Part shown: in pieces, positions 46,123 to 56,650 of the stretch | How the letters are laid out: each line of letters begins with the position of its first letter | Position numbering within the stretch: position 1 is the first letter of the stretch | Assembly (NCBI RefSeq): GCF_016653115.1 | Contig: NZ_NHRX01000067.1 | Coordinates: 78,389 to 142,388 of the forward strand | Length of the DNA: 64,000 nt | DNA from: Rhodocyclus purpureus | Lineage (GTDB): Bacteria > Pseudomonadota > Gammaproteobacteria > Burkholderiales > Rhodocyclaceae | Reading direction: 5' to 3' | Notes under the pieces: model-generated | The model's database searches: none | What the model was told of the DNA's origin: nothing | The model's input: only the letters and a program-made list of their open reading frames with translations | Made by a program: the position numbers and the translations under genes

Positions 46123-47245
46123 GCTTCTTCCCTTCGGCTGAGAGCAGGGCCACGACGACGGAGTTGCGCAGGCTGCGATTGACGCCCTCCCAGTTCCACG
46201 CAAACTGCGTGCTCGCATAGACACCGAGCAGCGGCAGCCCCGGAAAGTAACGCGAGAAGAGGGCGAGGTCGCAGTCTTCGCCGCCGTAGAAGTAGGGGCC
46301 GCGACCGATGCAAGAGAACATCAGCGCAGCGCTCGCGGTGGAGCTGTCGGCCGCCAGCCGGCCGAGTGCGGCCTGCATGTCGGAGGTGCTGCTGTCCGGC
46401 GTGCGGATCGCCCAGGCGAGGCGCTGGCCGCGCTCGACCGGGTCGGCGAGGGTCAGTGAACCGTCGGCGTTGACGGCGACGATGGCGACTTCCCGATACA
46501 ATCCCGAGCCGAGCGCCGCGTGTGTGTCGCCGCCGATCGCGTCGTCGATGAGAACGGCGGCCAGCCGGTGCAGCGGCAGCTCGTGCCACTCGGCCGGCAG
46601 CACGCCACGCAGGCTGGCGAGCGGGCTCTGTCCGCCGAGCGCCACGAGTTCGTTGCCGGAGGCGGCATCGACGATCGTGGCAGGGCCGAGCAGCGACAGT
46701 CCGGACGAGACGCGAAGGTCGACACGGGGGCCGCCGACGGCGAGCGCGCAGTGTGGCGCTGCGCTGACCCGTCCAGCCTGCCAGACCAGCGCTGACGCCC
46801 CTGGCTTGCCGGCGAAGCTGCCGCCGAAACGGCGCGCCGACTGGCGCGGGCGCGAACCCGGCTCGCTGCCGTAGCAGAGCAGGGTCGGCGCGCCGCCGGC
46901 GACGGCTTGCTCCCTTTCTTCGTCGACCGGCGCGAACGCCATGCCTTCGCCGAACACCATCACCGCTGCCGCCGGTCGGTCCAGCGCCCAGCCGTCTTCG
47001 GTGAATACGCCGGCGGCGATGCCGCCGGCGACCTGCAGGCAGGACGCAGCGCGCACGGCGGCAGTCACCGCCTCCTGCGCCTGTCGGGAGAACTCGGGGG
47101 TCAGGAACAGCAGCACGCTGCCGGCGCTGCGCAGACCGGCGCGCGCCAGCGCCTGGCGTACCGCCGTCTCGACCAGTTTCGGCGTCGCTTCGTCGCCGCT
47201 GACCAGCGCACTGGCGACTCTCATCGGGAGGGGCTCGGGCATCAT
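46103..47245 (-). CDS. FIST N/C-domain protein
   Basis: 380 aa. FIST-N (about 10-190) and FIST_C (about 200-370) organisation with FLTPEFSRQAQEAVTAAV, VAGGIAAGVFTEDG, FSCIGRGPYFYGGEDCDL and a late LLGVYASTQFA. FIST proteins are predicted ligand sensors. Start ATG 47245 overlaps the nth stop as ATGA (47242 and 47224 are alternatives). Third downstream partner of rnf-nth. Confidence 0.82.
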   Translation of the reverse strand: MMPEPLPMRVASALVSGDEATPKLVETAVRQALARAGLRSAGSVLLFLTPEFSRQAQEAVTAAVRAASCLQVAGGIAAGVFTEDGWALDRPAAAVMVFGEGMAFAPVDEEREQAVAGGAPTLLCYGSEPGSRPRQSARRFGGSFAGKPGASALVWQAGRVSAAPHCALAVGGPRVDLRVSSGLSLLGPATIVDAASGNELVALGGQSPLASLRGVLPAEWHELPLHRLAAVLIDDAIGGDTHAALGSGLYREVAIVAVNADGSLTLADPVERGQRLAWAIRTPDSSTSDMQAALGRLAADSSTASAALMFSCIGRGPYFYGGEDCDLALFSRYFPGLPLLGVYASTQFAWNWEGVNRSLRNSVVVALLSAEGKKHVQSVA

Positions 47246-47880
47246 GGCAGCGGACTCTTGTCGCGATAATCGCACAGATCGGCGACCGGGCAGCGCCAGC
47301 ACTCGGGACGACGCGCCTTGCACACGTAGCGGCCGTGCAGGATCAGCCAGTGGTGCGCGTGTTCGCGGAACTCGGCGGGGACATGGCGCAGGAGCTTCTG
47401 CTCGACGGCGAGCGGCGTCTTGCCCTTGGCCAGCCCGGTGCGGTTGCCGACGCGGAAGATGTGTGTGTCCACGGCGATGGTGTGCTCGCCGAAAACGACG
47501 TTCAGGACGACGTTGGCGGTCTTGCGGCCGACGCCGGGGAGCGCTTCGAGTTCGGCGCGCGTCGCCGGCACCTCTCCCCCATGACGTTCGAGCAGCAGGC
47601 GGCAGGTGGCGATCACGTTCTTCGCCTTGTTACGGTAGAGGCCGATGCGATTGATGTAGCTGATCAGGCCTTCCTCGCCGAGCGCGAGCATGCTCTCCGG
47701 GTCGGGCGCGACGGCGAACAGTGGCTTCGTCGCCAGATTGACGCTGCGGTCGGTCGCCTGCGCCGAAAGGATGACGGCGATCAGCAGCTGGAACGGTGAC
47801 TCGTAGGCGAGCTCGGTCTGCGGTGCCGGGTCGGCGGCGCGCAGGCGGGCGAAGAACTCGGCACGGGTATTGGCGTTCAT
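47242..47880 (-). CDS. nth: Endonuclease III
   Basis: 212 aa. Lys120 in LPGVGRKTANVV and Asp138 in AVDTH are the catalytic pair at the same numbers as E. coli Nth. The [4Fe-4S] cluster Cys are 187, 194, 197 and 203. Removes oxidised pyrimidines. Start 47880 fits the family; the frame upstream is not conserved. Downstream of rnfE as in E. coli rsx-nth, with 159 bp between that carry CACGAAATGCACGAA-type palindrome sequence. Confidence 0.96.
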   Translation of the reverse strand: MNANTRAEFFARLRAADPAPQTELAYESPFQLLIAVILSAQATDRSVNLATKPLFAVAPDPESMLALGEEGLISYINRIGLYRNKAKNVIATCRLLLERHGGEVPATRAELEALPGVGRKTANVVLNVVFGEHTIAVDTHIFRVGNRTGLAKGKTPLAVEQKLLRHVPAEFREHAHHWLILHGRYVCKARRPECWRCPVADLCDYRDKSPLP

Positions 47881-48039
47881 CCTGGAGAGATCAATTAGCC
47901 ACGAAATGCACGAAGAGAAATCATTCCTGTCGTTCGCTGTTGAGCAGGCGAAGCCGGCAAGCGACAACAAGCCTGGGTTTTATTTCGTCGATTTTGGTGA
48001 TTTGCGTGGCTTGAAAGAGGTTTGACGGTTCATCGGAGA

Positions 48040-48723
48040 TCAGCCGGTGCTGGCCGCGGCCTGCGCGGGCGCCGTCCGCCGCTGGCGCTCGGCGGCGCGT
48101 TCCTCCACCCAGTTCTTCCACGCGATCATGCAGCCGAGCAGGATGAAGGCGCCGGGCGGCAAGGCCGCGAGCAGGAAGCCGGGATAGTCGGCAGGCAGCA
48201 GGTGCAGGGCTTCGACGCCCGGGAATACCATCTCGATCCCCGAGAACAGTGTGCCGCCGGCGATCAGCTCGCGCATGCCGCCGAGTAGCGCGAGCGTCCA
48301 CAGCATGCCGATGCCCATGAACACGCCGTCGGCCGCCGCCTGCAGCGGGGGATTCTTGGCCGCGTAGGCTTCGACACGGGCGAGGACGATGCAGTTGGTG
48401 ACGATCAGCGGGATGAAGATGCCGAGCACCAGGTAGAGTTCGTGCAGGTAGGCGTTGAACGACAGGTCGACGATGGTGACCAGCGCCGCGACGATCAGGA
48501 TGAATACCGGGATGCGGATTTCGTGCGGGATGAACGCGCGCAGGCTGGCGATCACGGCACCGGACAGTGCCATCACCAGGATCGTCGCCAGCGACAGCAT
48601 GACGCCGTTCACGAGGTTGGTGGTCACCGCCAGCAGCGGACACAGCCCGAGGATCTGCACCAGGCTGGTGTTCTGTTTCCAGACGCCGTTGGCGGCGATC
48701 CGGCGCAATTCGTCGGACTTCAC
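48040..48723 (-). CDS. rnfE: Rnf electron transport complex subunit E
   Basis: 227 aa membrane protein with six hydrophobic segments. QNTSLVQILGLCPLLAVT and LGIFIPLIVTNCIVLARVEAYA match RnfE/RsxE. With RnfA it forms the antiporter-like membrane core around an iron-sulfur centre (Cys in GLCP and TNC). Last of rnfABCDGE. Confidence 0.95.
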   Translation of the reverse strand: MKSDELRRIAANGVWKQNTSLVQILGLCPLLAVTTNLVNGVMLSLATILVMALSGAVIASLRAFIPHEIRIPVFILIVAALVTIVDLSFNAYLHELYLVLGIFIPLIVTNCIVLARVEAYAAKNPPLQAAADGVFMGIGMLWTLALLGGMRELIAGGTLFSGIEMVFPGVEALHLLPADYPGFLLAALPPGAFILLGCMIAWKNWVEERAAERQRRTAPAQAAASTG

Positions 48724-48753
48724 TTCAGCCTCCTTCCTGACGCGTTCGGGCGC

Positions 48754-49428
48754 TCACTGGAACACCTGCTCGCGGTTGTCGGCGACCCACAGCGCCGCCT
48801 TGCGCACTGCCTTGACCACTGCGCGTGGCGTCACCGTTGCCCCGGCGACCGAGTCGAAGCGGCCACCGTCCTTCTTCACGCGCCAGTCGCGTTCGCTCAG
48901 TGTGGCCGGCGAGAGCCCGTTGAACTGGGAGATCCACGGCCGTGCCTTGTTCTTGTCTTTCTTCGGCTCGATGTAGTCGCCGAGTCCCGGCGTCTCGCGG
49001 TGCTCGGTGACGCGGACGCCGAGCACCGTGCCGTCGGCAGCGATGGCGAGCAGGAGGCGGATCCTGCCCGAATAACCGTCGGCGGCGACTGCTTCGACGA
49101 CCGCTGCGGCCGGCTCGCCGGCGCGGCGAGCGCGGTAGACGGTCGACGGTTCGTCGAGACCGAGCGCGGCAACGGCCGCGATCTGCACGGCGTCCTTGAG
49201 CGGGTCGTTGTCGTAGGCGGTCTTCGGCAGCACCTCGTCGATCAGCTTCGTCTTCTCGGCGAGCGCGGTCGCCTCCAGCGCCGGCTTGGTGCGCAGGTAG
49301 GCAGCGGCCAGGAGGCCTGTGAACACGGCGACGAATACGATCAGGATCAGTGCGCTCCGCGCCGCCATCGCCGGCGCGGAGGGCGCTTTCGCCTGCGCTG
49401 CAGGCTGCATCTCAGGGCTTGCGCTCAT
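48754..49428 (-). CDS. rnfG: Rnf electron transport complex subunit G
   Basis: 224 aa. One N-terminal membrane helix (about 25-45) then a periplasmic FMN-binding domain. VAGATVTPRAV near 200 contains the Thr that carries covalent FMN in RnfG. GLGDYIEPKK is also conserved. The ATG at 49428 overlaps the rnfD stop (ATGA). Confidence 0.94.
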   Translation of the reverse strand: MSASPEMQPAAQAKAPSAPAMAARSALILIVFVAVFTGLLAAAYLRTKPALEATALAEKTKLIDEVLPKTAYDNDPLKDAVQIAAVAALGLDEPSTVYRARRAGEPAAAVVEAVAADGYSGRIRLLLAIAADGTVLGVRVTEHRETPGLGDYIEPKKDKNKARPWISQFNGLSPATLSERDWRVKKDGGRFDSVAGATVTPRAVVKAVRKAALWVADNREQVFQ

Positions 49429-50450
49429 CTCGTCTTCCTCCAGCCGAAGACGGCAGGTTGCGTGTAGCGGTCGATCAGCGGCGCGCAGAGGTTGAGCAAG
49501 AGGACTGCGAAGGCGACGCCGTCGGGATAGCCGCCGAAGACGCGGATCAGGTAGGCGAGGATGCCCGCGGCAAAGCCGAAGAATAGTTGCCCGCGCGGCG
49601 TGGTGCAGCCCGAGACCGGGTCGGTGACGATGAAGAAGGCGCCCATCAGCGCGCCGCCCGAGAAGAGGTGGAAGAGCGGATCGGCGAACTGATCGGGGTG
49701 CAGCGCCCAGCACAGGCCGGCGATCGTGCTCATCCCGGCGATGAACGCCAGCGGTCCCTGCCAGCGGATGATCCCGCGCCAGAGCATGAACAGGCCGCCG
49801 ACGAGGTAGCCGGCGGCGATCCATTCCCAGCCGCGGCCGGCGATCCGGCCGAAGACCTCGGGGTCGGCGAGCAGCGTGCTGACCGTGACCGAGCCCTCGC
49901 CGAGCTTGAGCGAGGTCTTCAGGGCATCGAGCGGGGTCGCGCCATTCATCGCGTCGACGTGCGGCAGGAGTCCGAAGACGGCCTGCAACTGTTCGGAGAA
50001 GCCATAGGCCAGCGGCAGCGGCGGCCAGGTCGACATCAGCGCCGGGAACGCGACGATGCACGCGGCGAAGGCGATCATCGCCGGGTTGAACGGATTCTGT
50101 CCGAGCCCGCCGTAGAGTTGCTTGGCGACGACGATCGCGAACAGCGCGCCGAGCGCCACCAGCCACCATGGCGCCAGTGGCGGGAAGGTGAGCGCGACCA
50201 GCCAGGCGGTGACCAGCGCGCTGCCGTCGCCGAGGAAGAGCCCGAGCGGCTTGCCGCGTGCCTTCAGCAGCAGCGCTTCGCCGACGAGGGCGGAAACGCT
50301 GGCGACGGCGATCTGGACGAGGATGATCGGTCCCAGCAGCCAGACATAGGTGGCGATCGCCGGCAGCAGCGCGAGCAGCACCTGCAGCATGACGCCGCGT
50401 ACGCTGGCCTGGCCGAGTTGATAGGGGGAGGTGGAGGGCAGCAGGCTCAT
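49425..50450 (-). CDS. rnfD: Rnf electron transport complex subunit D
   Basis: 341 aa membrane protein. SPYQLGQASVRGVML start, GGLGQNPFNPAMIAFA, and NGATPLDALK with the Thr for covalent FMN; C-terminal VTDPVSGCTTPRGQLFFGF and GGYPDGVAFAVLL. Start ATG 50450 overlaps the rnfC stop. Confidence 0.95.
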   Translation of the reverse strand: MSLLPSTSPYQLGQASVRGVMLQVLLALLPAIATYVWLLGPIILVQIAVASVSALVGEALLLKARGKPLGLFLGDGSALVTAWLVALTFPPLAPWWLVALGALFAIVVAKQLYGGLGQNPFNPAMIAFAACIVAFPALMSTWPPLPLAYGFSEQLQAVFGLLPHVDAMNGATPLDALKTSLKLGEGSVTVSTLLADPEVFGRIAGRGWEWIAAGYLVGGLFMLWRGIIRWQGPLAFIAGMSTIAGLCWALHPDQFADPLFHLFSGGALMGAFFIVTDPVSGCTTPRGQLFFGFAAGILAYLIRVFGGYPDGVAFAVLLLNLCAPLIDRYTQPAVFGWRKTR

Positions 50451-52213
50451 GGCAGTTCCGGCGCGGAGGTCGGGGTTTCGGCAGGCGGCGCTGCCGCGGC
50501 CGCCCCGGCAGCACTGGCGCGGCGGGCCTCGATGGCGGCGATCTCGCGCTGCTGTTCGGGGCTCAGCGCCTCGGTGTTTCTCGCCTGCACGGCCTCGCGC
50601 TGGACGCGCGCGCGTTCCATCGCGGCGGCGATCGCCGCCTTCCTGGCCGCATCGGCGGCCGAGGGCGTTGCGGCAGCCGCCGTCGCCGGCACGCTCTCCG
50701 CCGCGGCAGACGCTGCGGGAGGAACGGCAGGGGCAGCCGCGCCGGCAGCGGCCTCGCCACGCGGCGCTGCCGACTCGGCCGCCTTGGCCGCTGCGGCGCG
50801 CGCCAGGCGCTCTGCCTTCTCGGCCTTTTCGCGCTCGGCGCGCTCGTTGCGGAATTCGAAGCGTTCCTTGGCCGCTGCCGCCGCCTTCTTCTCGCGCTCG
50901 CGCGCCGAGATCTCGCCCTTGGCGAAGCGGAAATACTGGACCAGCGGGATGTGCGACGGGCAGACATAGCTGCAGCAGCCGCATTCGATGCAGTCGAACA
51001 GGTGGTACTCCTTGGCCTTGTCGAGGTTGCCGGCACGGGCGAACCAGTACAGCTCGAAGGGCTGCAACTCGTGCGGGCAGGCGCGTGCGCAGGATCCGCA
51101 GCGGATGCACGGCATTTCCGGCGGCCGCGGCGGGAAGAGTCGGGGTGAACCGACCAGGGTGCAGTTCGAGGTCTTGACGAGGGGAGCCGCCAGGCTCGCG
51201 AGGTCGATGCCCATCATCGGTCCGCCCATCAGGTAGCGGTCGGTGTCGGGGCGTGGCCGGCCGAGCGCGACGAATTCGGCGATCGGAGTCCCTAGCAGGA
51301 CCTCCCAGTTGCCGGCCTGCTCGACGTTGCCGGTGAGCGTGACGATGCGCGAGATCAGCGGTTCGCCGTGCACGACCGCGCGCTGGACGGCGTACGCGGT
51401 GCCGACGTTGAAGCACTGCACGCCGAAGTCGAAGCCGAGCTTGCCGAAGGGAATCTCGATCCCGGTGAGCACGCGGATCAGTTGCTTTTCGCCGCCGGCC
51501 GGGTAGAGCGTCGGCACGGCGACGACGGAGAGGTCGGTCCCGCCGGCGGCTTGCCTGGCGGCCTTCTGCATCGCTGCGATGGCCTGCGGCTTGTTGTCCT
51601 CGATGCCGATGAGCACGCGCCGGGCGCCGATGGCGCGGTGCAGGATCAGCGCGCCGGCGATGATTTCAGCAGCGCGTTCCTGCATCAGCCGGTCGTCGCA
51701 GGTGATCCACGGTTCGCACTCGGCGCCGTTGATGATCAGGGTCGCGATCGCGGCCTGCCCCGGCGAGAGCTTGACGTGGCTCGGGAAACCCGCGCCGCCG
51801 AGACCGACGATGCCGGCCTCGCGCAGGTGGCGACGCAGTTCGTCGGGTGAGGCGCTCGCCGCATCGAGCGGCTTCCGTGCGCACCAGCGGTCATCGCCGT
51901 CGCTGTCGATGACGATGCGCGGTACCGGCAGTGCAGAAGGGTGCGGATAGTCGCCGGCGTCGATCGCCGAGACGACGCCCGAGGTCGGTGCGTGCAGCGT
52001 CGTGCCGAGCACCCCTTCGGCGCTGGCGATCGCCTGCCCCTTGAGCACGTGCTCGCCGACCGCGACCAGCGGTTGCGCCAGTGTGCGCGCCGAAACGCGC
52101 AGCGGCAGGTAGAGACGCGCCGGCAGCGGCGCCTTCGCGATCGCTGCCGACGACGACACGTCCTTGTTCGAAGCCGGCTTGATGCCGCCGCGGAACTTGA
52201 AAAGCTGGATCAT
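50447..52213 (-). CDS. rnfC: Rnf electron transport complex subunit C
   Basis: 588 aa. N-terminal HFKGGI-type segment [11 protein letters not shown], an NADH/FMN-binding domain ([10 protein letters not shown]), then two [4Fe-4S] motifs, [17 protein letters not shown] and [16 protein letters not shown] (about 365-420). The last ~150 residues are a Lys/Glu/Ala-rich helix and an Ala-rich tail of variable length in the family. ATG 52213 overlaps the rnfB stop. Confidence 0.95.
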   Translation of the reverse strand: MIQLFKFRGGIKPASNKDVSSSAAIAKAPLPARLYLPLRVSARTLAQPLVAVGEHVLKGQAIASAEGVLGTTLHAPTSGVVSAIDAGDYPHPSALPVPRIVIDSDGDDRWCARKPLDAASASPDELRRHLREAGIVGLGGAGFPSHVKLSPGQAAIATLIINGAECEPWITCDDRLMQERAAEIIAGALILHRAIGARRVLIGIEDNKPQAIAAMQKAARQAAGGTDLSVVAVPTLYPAGGEKQLIRVLTGIEIPFGKLGFDFGVQCFNVGTAYAVQRAVVHGEPLISRIVTLTGNVEQAGNWEVLLGTPIAEFVALGRPRPDTDRYLMGGPMMGIDLASLAAPLVKTSNCTLVGSPRLFPPRPPEMPCIRCGSCARACPHELQPFELYWFARAGNLDKAKEYHLFDCIECGCCSYVCPSHIPLVQYFRFAKGEISAREREKKAAAAAKERFEFRNERAEREKAEKAERLARAAAAKAAESAAPRGEAAAGAAAPAVPPAASAAAESVPATAAAATPSAADAARKAAIAAAMERARVQREAVQARNTEALSPEQQREIAAIEARRASAAGAAAAAPPAETPTSAPELP

Positions 52214-52752
52214 GGGACTTGTCGCAGGATGATCACCGGGCGCTGCCACTGCCAGGTGTCGATGTTTTCGCCGAGTGGCTGCATGCTGATGCATTCGACC
52301 GGGCAGGGGCTCACGCACAGTTCGCAGCCGGTGCATTGTGCGCTGACGACGGTGTGCATCTGCTTGGCCGCGCCGACGATCGCGTCGACCGGGCAGGCCT
52401 GGAGGCACAGCGTGCAGCCGATGCAGCGCGATTCGTCGATGAGCGCGGTCTGCTTCGGCTTTTCTTCGGCCTCGAGCGGCTTCGCCTCGCGTCCGAGCAG
52501 GTCGGCGAGTTTCTGCACCCCCTCGGCACCGCCGGGCGGGCACAGGTTGATGTCGGCCTCGCCCTTGGCAATGGCTTCGGCGTAGGGGCGGCAGCCGGGG
52601 TAGCCGCACTGGCCGCACTGCGTCTGCGGCAGGATCGCGTCGATCTGGTCGACCAGCGGGTCGCCCTCGACCCGGAACTTGACCGCCGCGTAGCCGAGGG
52701 CCGCGCCGAGCAGGACGGCGCCGAGCACCATGATCAGGATGGCGCCGATCAT
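52210..52752 (-). CDS. rnfB: Rnf electron transport complex subunit B
   Basis: 180 aa. N-terminal membrane helix, the four-Cys [4Fe-4S] domain [11 protein letters not shown] and a ferredoxin domain with two CxxCxxCxxxCP motifs ([24 protein letters not shown]). Passes electrons from RnfC toward the membrane core. ATG overlap with rnfA stop region. Confidence 0.95.
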   Translation of the reverse strand: MIGAILIMVLGAVLLGAALGYAAVKFRVEGDPLVDQIDAILPQTQCGQCGYPGCRPYAEAIAKGEADINLCPPGGAEGVQKLADLLGREAKPLEAEEKPKQTALIDESRCIGCTLCLQACPVDAIVGAAKQMHTVVSAQCTGCELCVSPCPVECISMQPLGENIDTWQWQRPVIILRQVP

Positions 52753-53333
52753 TGGTACTTGTCCAGGCCGGCAAAGCCCATGAACGCCAGGCTCATCAGC
52801 CCGGCGGTGACCATGGCGATGGCGACGCCCTTGAACGGGCGCGGCACATCGGCGCCATCGACGCGCTCGCGGATGCCGGCGAAGAGGACCAGCACGAGCG
52901 AGAAGCCGATCGCGCTGCCGGCACCGAAGAGCAGGGAGTCGACGAAGTCGTTCTTGTTGGCGATGTTGAGCAAGGGCACGCCGAGCACGGCGCAGTTGGT
53001 CGTGATCAGCGGCAGGTAGATGCCGAGCACCTGGTGCAGCACGGGGCTGGTCTTCTGGATGACCATCTCGGTGAGCTGGACGATCGCCGCGATGGTGACG
53101 ATGAACGACAGCGTGCGCAGGTACTCGAGCCCGAACGGCAGCAGCAGGTAGTGGTCGATGACGTAGCTCGCGCCGGTGGCGACGGTGAGGACGAAAGTCG
53201 TCGCTGCGCCCATGCCGAAGGCCGTCTCCACTTTCCGGGAGACGCCCATGAACGGGCACAGGCCGAGCATCTTCACCAGCACGACGTTGTTGACGAGGAC
53301 AGCGCCGATCAGGAGAAAAAGGTAATGGGTCAT
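52749..53333 (-). CDS. rnfA: Rnf electron transport complex subunit A
   Basis: 194 aa, six hydrophobic segments. [20 protein letters not shown] and [16 protein letters not shown] match RnfA. First gene of rnfABCDGE; stop overlaps the rnfB start. The complex couples NADH/ferredoxin redox exchange to an ion gradient or, as Rsx, reduces SoxR. Confidence 0.95.
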   Translation of the reverse strand: MTHYLFLLIGAVLVNNVVLVKMLGLCPFMGVSRKVETAFGMGAATTFVLTVATGASYVIDHYLLLPFGLEYLRTLSFIVTIAAIVQLTEMVIQKTSPVLHQVLGIYLPLITTNCAVLGVPLLNIANKNDFVDSLLFGAGSAIGFSLVLVLFAGIRERVDGADVPRPFKGVAIAMVTAGLMSLAFMGFAGLDKYQ

Positions 53334-53359
53334 GAGTGGGCCATTGGCGAGAGGCGGCG

Positions 53360-53388
53360 ATTATCCGTTAAGGGTGCCGCCACTTCAA
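53360..53388 (-). promoter_or_regulatory. Putative sigma-70 promoter of rnfA
   Basis: On the minus strand: TTGAAG (53388-53383), exact 17-bp spacer, GATAAT (53365-53360). The -10 matches 5/6 and leaves a 26-nt leader before the rnfA ATG at 53333. Confidence 0.5.
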
Positions 53389-53469
53389 CCGCACTGGCGG
53401 TGGAGGTATGCGTGGCGAGGGACGGCCGCGGCGCCGGACGGTACCGCGGGAGCATCCGTCAGCGGTCGT

Positions 53470-54504
53470 TCAGCGACGCCGTGCGGCGATGGCTGCAGCC
53501 GCCTCGCCGACCAGTTCCGGGCCGCGGTAGATGAAACCCGAGTAGAACTGCACCAGGCTCGCCCCGGCGGCGATCTTCGCCGCTGCATCGGCGCCGTTCA
53601 TGATGCCGCCGACACCGATGATCGGCACTTCGCCGGCAAGCGCCGCCGCCAGCTTTTTCAGCACCGCGGTCGAGGCCTCGCGCAGGGGCGCGCCGGAAAG
53701 GCCGCCCGCCTCGTCGGCGTTGCGCAATCCCTCGACGCCGGTACGCGCCAGCGTCGTGTTGGTGGCGATCACGCCGTCCATGCGATGCCGGCGCAGGAGG
53801 TCGGCGATCGCCCGGATCTGCAGGTCGTCGAGGTCGGGGGCGATCTTCAGCGCCATCGGCACGTAGCGTCCGCGCTGGTCGGCCAGCCTGGCCTGGGCCG
53901 CCTTCAGGCGGGCAAGCAGGTCGTCGAGCGCGTCGTCTCGCTGCAGGTCGCGCAGGTTCTTGGTGTTCGGGCTGGAGATGTTCACCGCGACGTAGCTGGC
54001 GGCATCATAGACCTTGTCGAGGCAGATCAGGTAGTCGTCGGCGGCCTTCTCGATCGGCGTGTCGAAGTTCTTGCCGATGTTGATGCCGAGGATGCCGCCG
54101 CGGCGCGGGAACTGCGCCGCAGCAACGCGGGCCAGCAGATTGTCGACGCCGCCGTTGTTGAAGCCCATGCGATTGACGATCGCCTGGCGCTCGGGGATGC
54201 GGAAGAGGCGCGGCTTCGGGTTGCCGGGTTGCGGCCGTGGCGTCACCGTGCCGATTTCGATGAAGCCGAAGCCGAGTGCAGCCAGCGCGTCGATGTGATC
54301 GCCGTTCTTGTCGAGTCCGGCGGCGAGGCCTACGGGGTTGGGGAAGCGCAGTCCCATGACCTCGACCGGGCAGGCAGGCACCTTTCCCGAGAAAAGACCG
54401 GAAAGCCCGGCGGCGTGCGCGAAGTCCAGGCCGGACATGCCGATTCCGTGGGCGGTTTCGGCGTCGAGCGAGAAGAAGAATTGACGGATGAGAGGATAGA
54501 TCAT
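53470..54504 (-). CDS. pyrD: Dihydroorotate dehydrogenase (class 2)
   Basis: 344 aa quinone-dependent, membrane-associated form. [15 protein letters not shown] helix pair at the N-terminus, [28 protein letters not shown] and [12 protein letters not shown]. Fourth step of pyrimidine synthesis, passing electrons to the quinone pool. A TAAAAT -10-like hexamer ends 6 nt before the ATG (54504) with no Shine-Dalgarno. Confidence 0.96.
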   Translation of the reverse strand: MIYPLIRQFFFSLDAETAHGIGMSGLDFAHAAGLSGLFSGKVPACPVEVMGLRFPNPVGLAAGLDKNGDHIDALAALGFGFIEIGTVTPRPQPGNPKPRLFRIPERQAIVNRMGFNNGGVDNLLARVAAAQFPRRGGILGINIGKNFDTPIEKAADDYLICLDKVYDAASYVAVNISSPNTKNLRDLQRDDALDDLLARLKAAQARLADQRGRYVPMALKIAPDLDDLQIRAIADLLRRHRMDGVIATNTTLARTGVEGLRNADEAGGLSGAPLREASTAVLKKLAAALAGEVPIIGVGGIMNGADAAAKIAAGASLVQFYSGFIYRGPELVGEAAAAIAARRR

Positions 54505-54510
54505 CCCGCG

Positions 54511-54516
54511 ATTTTA
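54511..54516 (-). promoter_or_regulatory. -10-like hexamer directly upstream of pyrD
   Basis: TAAAAT on the minus strand, 6 nt from the pyrD ATG; no -35 at 16-18 bp. See the finding on leaderless genes. Confidence 0.3.
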
Positions 54517-54537
54517 CACCGGGGACCGTTCACTGAT

Positions 54538-55275
54538 TCAATCCTCTTCCGGCAGGTCCTGCCAGCGCCCGTCGATCAGCCCCTCGATCGGCCGGAAGCG
54601 CGACTTGTACGCCATCTTGCGGCTCTCGCCGATCCAGTAGCCTAGATAGAGGTAGGGCGCACCGTTGCGGCGGCACTGTTCGATCTGCCACAGGATGTTG
54701 TAGACGCCGTAGCTCGCGCCGGGCAGCGCGGGGTCGAAGAAGGTGTAGACGGAAGACAGTCCGTCGCTGAGGACATCGATGATGCTGACCATGCGCAGCA
54801 CCTCGCCCTCGTGGAAGGCGACGAGGCGGGTATCGACGCGGCTCTGCAGCAGGAAGTTCGTGTATTGCTCGCTGTCGTCCTGGTCCATGCCACCACCGGC
54901 GTGGCGCGCCGCCTGGTAACGCTGGTAGAGCGCGAAGTGCTCGGTGTCGAAGGCGAGCGGCGCCTCGCGTGCGGAGAGCGCGGCGTGCGCCTTGCGGCAG
55001 CGGCGCTGGCTGCGGTCGGGATGAAAGCGCTCGACCGGGATGCGCACCGGAACGCAGGCGCGGCAGTGGTCGCAGATCGGCCGGTAGGTGAAGATGCCGC
55101 TGCGGCGAAAGCCGTGGCGCACCAGATCGCCATAGACCGCGGCATTGATCAGGTGCGTCGGCGTCGCCACCTGCGAGCGTGCCTGTCGCTCGGGCAGGTA
55201 ACTGCAGGCGTAGGGCGCAGTCGTGTAGAACTGCAGCAGCGAGAAGGGCAGGCGACCGGCATCGGGATGCGACAT
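54538..55275 (-). CDS. bpt: Aspartate/glutamate leucyltransferase (Bpt)
   Basis: 245 aa, arginyl-tRNA-transferase-fold family. [37 protein letters not shown] and [20 protein letters not shown] are diagnostic. Attaches Leu to N-terminal Asp/Glu, a step of the bacterial N-degron route leading to ClpS/ClpAP. One base separates it from aat. Confidence 0.93.
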   Translation of the reverse strand: MSHPDAGRLPFSLLQFYTTAPYACSYLPERQARSQVATPTHLINAAVYGDLVRHGFRRSGIFTYRPICDHCRACVPVRIPVERFHPDRSQRRCRKAHAALSAREAPLAFDTEHFALYQRYQAARHAGGGMDQDDSEQYTNFLLQSRVDTRLVAFHEGEVLRMVSIIDVLSDGLSSVYTFFDPALPGASYGVYNILWQIEQCRRNGAPYLYLGYWIGESRKMAYKSRFRPIEGLIDGRWQDLPEED

Positions 55276-55276
55276 G

Positions 55277-56017
55277 TCAGTCCCAGGCGAAGCGCGCGCC
55301 GTCGACCGGCCAGCGCGCGGGGCGGACGTCGGCGGCGGTCAGCTCCCGCAGCTGCCGCAGGAACTCGGCGCGCGGGATCTCGCGCGCGCCGAGCGAGGCG
55401 AGGTGCGGCGTGTGCATCTGACAGTCGATCATCCCGAAACCCTCGGCAGCGAGGAAACGCGCGAGGTGCGCGGCGGCCAGCTTGGACGCGTCGCTCACCC
55501 TTGAAAACATCGATTCGCCATAATACATGCGACCGATGGCGATGCCATAGAGGCCGCCGACCAGACGCCCGTCCTCCCAGGTTTCGACCGAATGCGCGAA
55601 GCCGCGTTCGAACAGGCGACAGTAAGCCTCCTGCATCTCGCGCGTGATCCAGGTGCCGGGCTGTCCCGGTCGCGGCGTTTCGGCACAGGCGCGGATCACT
55701 TCGGCGAAGGCGCTGTCGAGGCGGACCTCGAAGCGACGCGAACGCAGCGTGCGACGCAGGGAGCGCGCAATGCGGAACTCTTCGGGGAAGAGCACCATGC
55801 GCGGATCGGGGCTCCACCAGAGGATCGGGTCACCAGCGGAAAACCAGGGGAAGATGCCTTGCCGGTAGGCGGCCAGCAGGCGTTCGGCGGAAAGGTCGCC
55901 ACCGGCACAGAGGAGACCGTTCGGCTCGCGCAGGGCGCGTTCCACTGCAGGAAAGACAAGGGCATCTCCGAGCCAGGGGATCACGACAGGCTTTCCCGGG
56001 TCAGGTGGCGCGCGCAC
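55277..56017 (-). CDS. aat: Leucyl/phenylalanyl-tRNA-protein transferase
   Basis: 246 aa. [42 protein letters not shown] and [19 protein letters not shown]. Adds Leu/Phe to N-terminal Lys/Arg, the other input to the N-degron pathway. Start is GTG at 56017. Sits with bpt, so both N-degron transferases are co-expressed. Confidence 0.95.
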   Translation of the reverse strand: MRAPPDPGKPVVIPWLGDALVFPAVERALREPNGLLCAGGDLSAERLLAAYRQGIFPWFSAGDPILWWSPDPRMVLFPEEFRIARSLRRTLRSRRFEVRLDSAFAEVIRACAETPRPGQPGTWITREMQEAYCRLFERGFAHSVETWEDGRLVGGLYGIAIGRMYYGESMFSRVSDASKLAAAHLARFLAAEGFGMIDCQMHTPHLASLGAREIPRAEFLRQLRELTAADVRPARWPVDGARFAWD

Positions 56018-56095
56018 ACGGCTTCAGCGTCGATTGCCAGGCGCGACAAGGCTATTCGCCGGGCGTGCGTGCCGCTACCGCTGCGGCGGGGTCGT

Positions 56096-56599
56096 TCAGC
56101 GATCGACGATGCGGCGCGCGCCGTTGAAGCGCGATGCCCAGTAGCTCGAATCGAGGCTCTCGATGCGTACTTCCGCACCCGCCCGCGGCGCGTGCAGGAA
56201 GCGGTCGCCACCGATATAGATGCCGACGTGCGAGAAGGCGCGACGCATCGTGTTGAAGAAGACGAGATCACCGGCCTTGAGTTCGTTCTTGCCGACGACC
56301 TCGCCGACCCGGCTCTGTTCCCTGGCCGTGCGCGGCAGGTTGAGGCCGGCGGCCTCGCGGTAGACAAGTTGCACCAGACCACTGCAGTCGAGTCCCAGGT
56401 CGGGATTGGTACCACCGTAGCGGTAATTGATGCCGACCAGTTCGAGCCCCTTGAGGATCAGGTCCTGGGCAGTATTCGCGTAGCGCTCGAACAGCGTCGG
56501 TTCCTCGATGGGTTTCGGCTGTTCGACTGCGCTGACCACGCTGGAGAAAGCGAGCGCGCCGGCGGCAAGAAGTGCGGAGAGGACTCGTTTCGTATCCAT
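56096..56599 (-). CDS. NlpC/P60 peptidoglycan endopeptidase
   Basis: 167 aa, signal peptide about 1-24, then NlpC/P60 with the triad Cys72 (LDCSGLVQ), His124 (FSHVGIYI) and His136. Cuts D-gamma-Glu-diaminopimelate links in peptidoglycan stems. TAAATT ends 8 nt before the ATG, with TTTACA 17 bp above it and no Shine-Dalgarno. Confidence 0.9.
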   Translation of the reverse strand: MDTKRVLSALLAAGALAFSSVVSAVEQPKPIEEPTLFERYANTAQDLILKGLELVGINYRYGGTNPDLGLDCSGLVQLVYREAAGLNLPRTAREQSRVGEVVGKNELKAGDLVFFNTMRRAFSHVGIYIGGDRFLHAPRAGAEVRIESLDSSYWASRFNGARRIVDR

Positions 56600-56607
56600 G
56601 GGCCGCG

Positions 56608-56636
56608 AATTTAATGCAAGTTCACGGAGATGTAAA
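56608..56636 (-). promoter_or_regulatory. Putative promoter of the NlpC/P60 gene
   Basis: Minus strand TTTACA (56636-56631), 17-bp spacer, TAAATT (56613-56608), 8 nt before the ATG at 56599. Part of an AT-rich stretch unlike the surrounding DNA. Confidence 0.4.
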
Positions 56637-56650
56637 CAATGATGGCGTGG

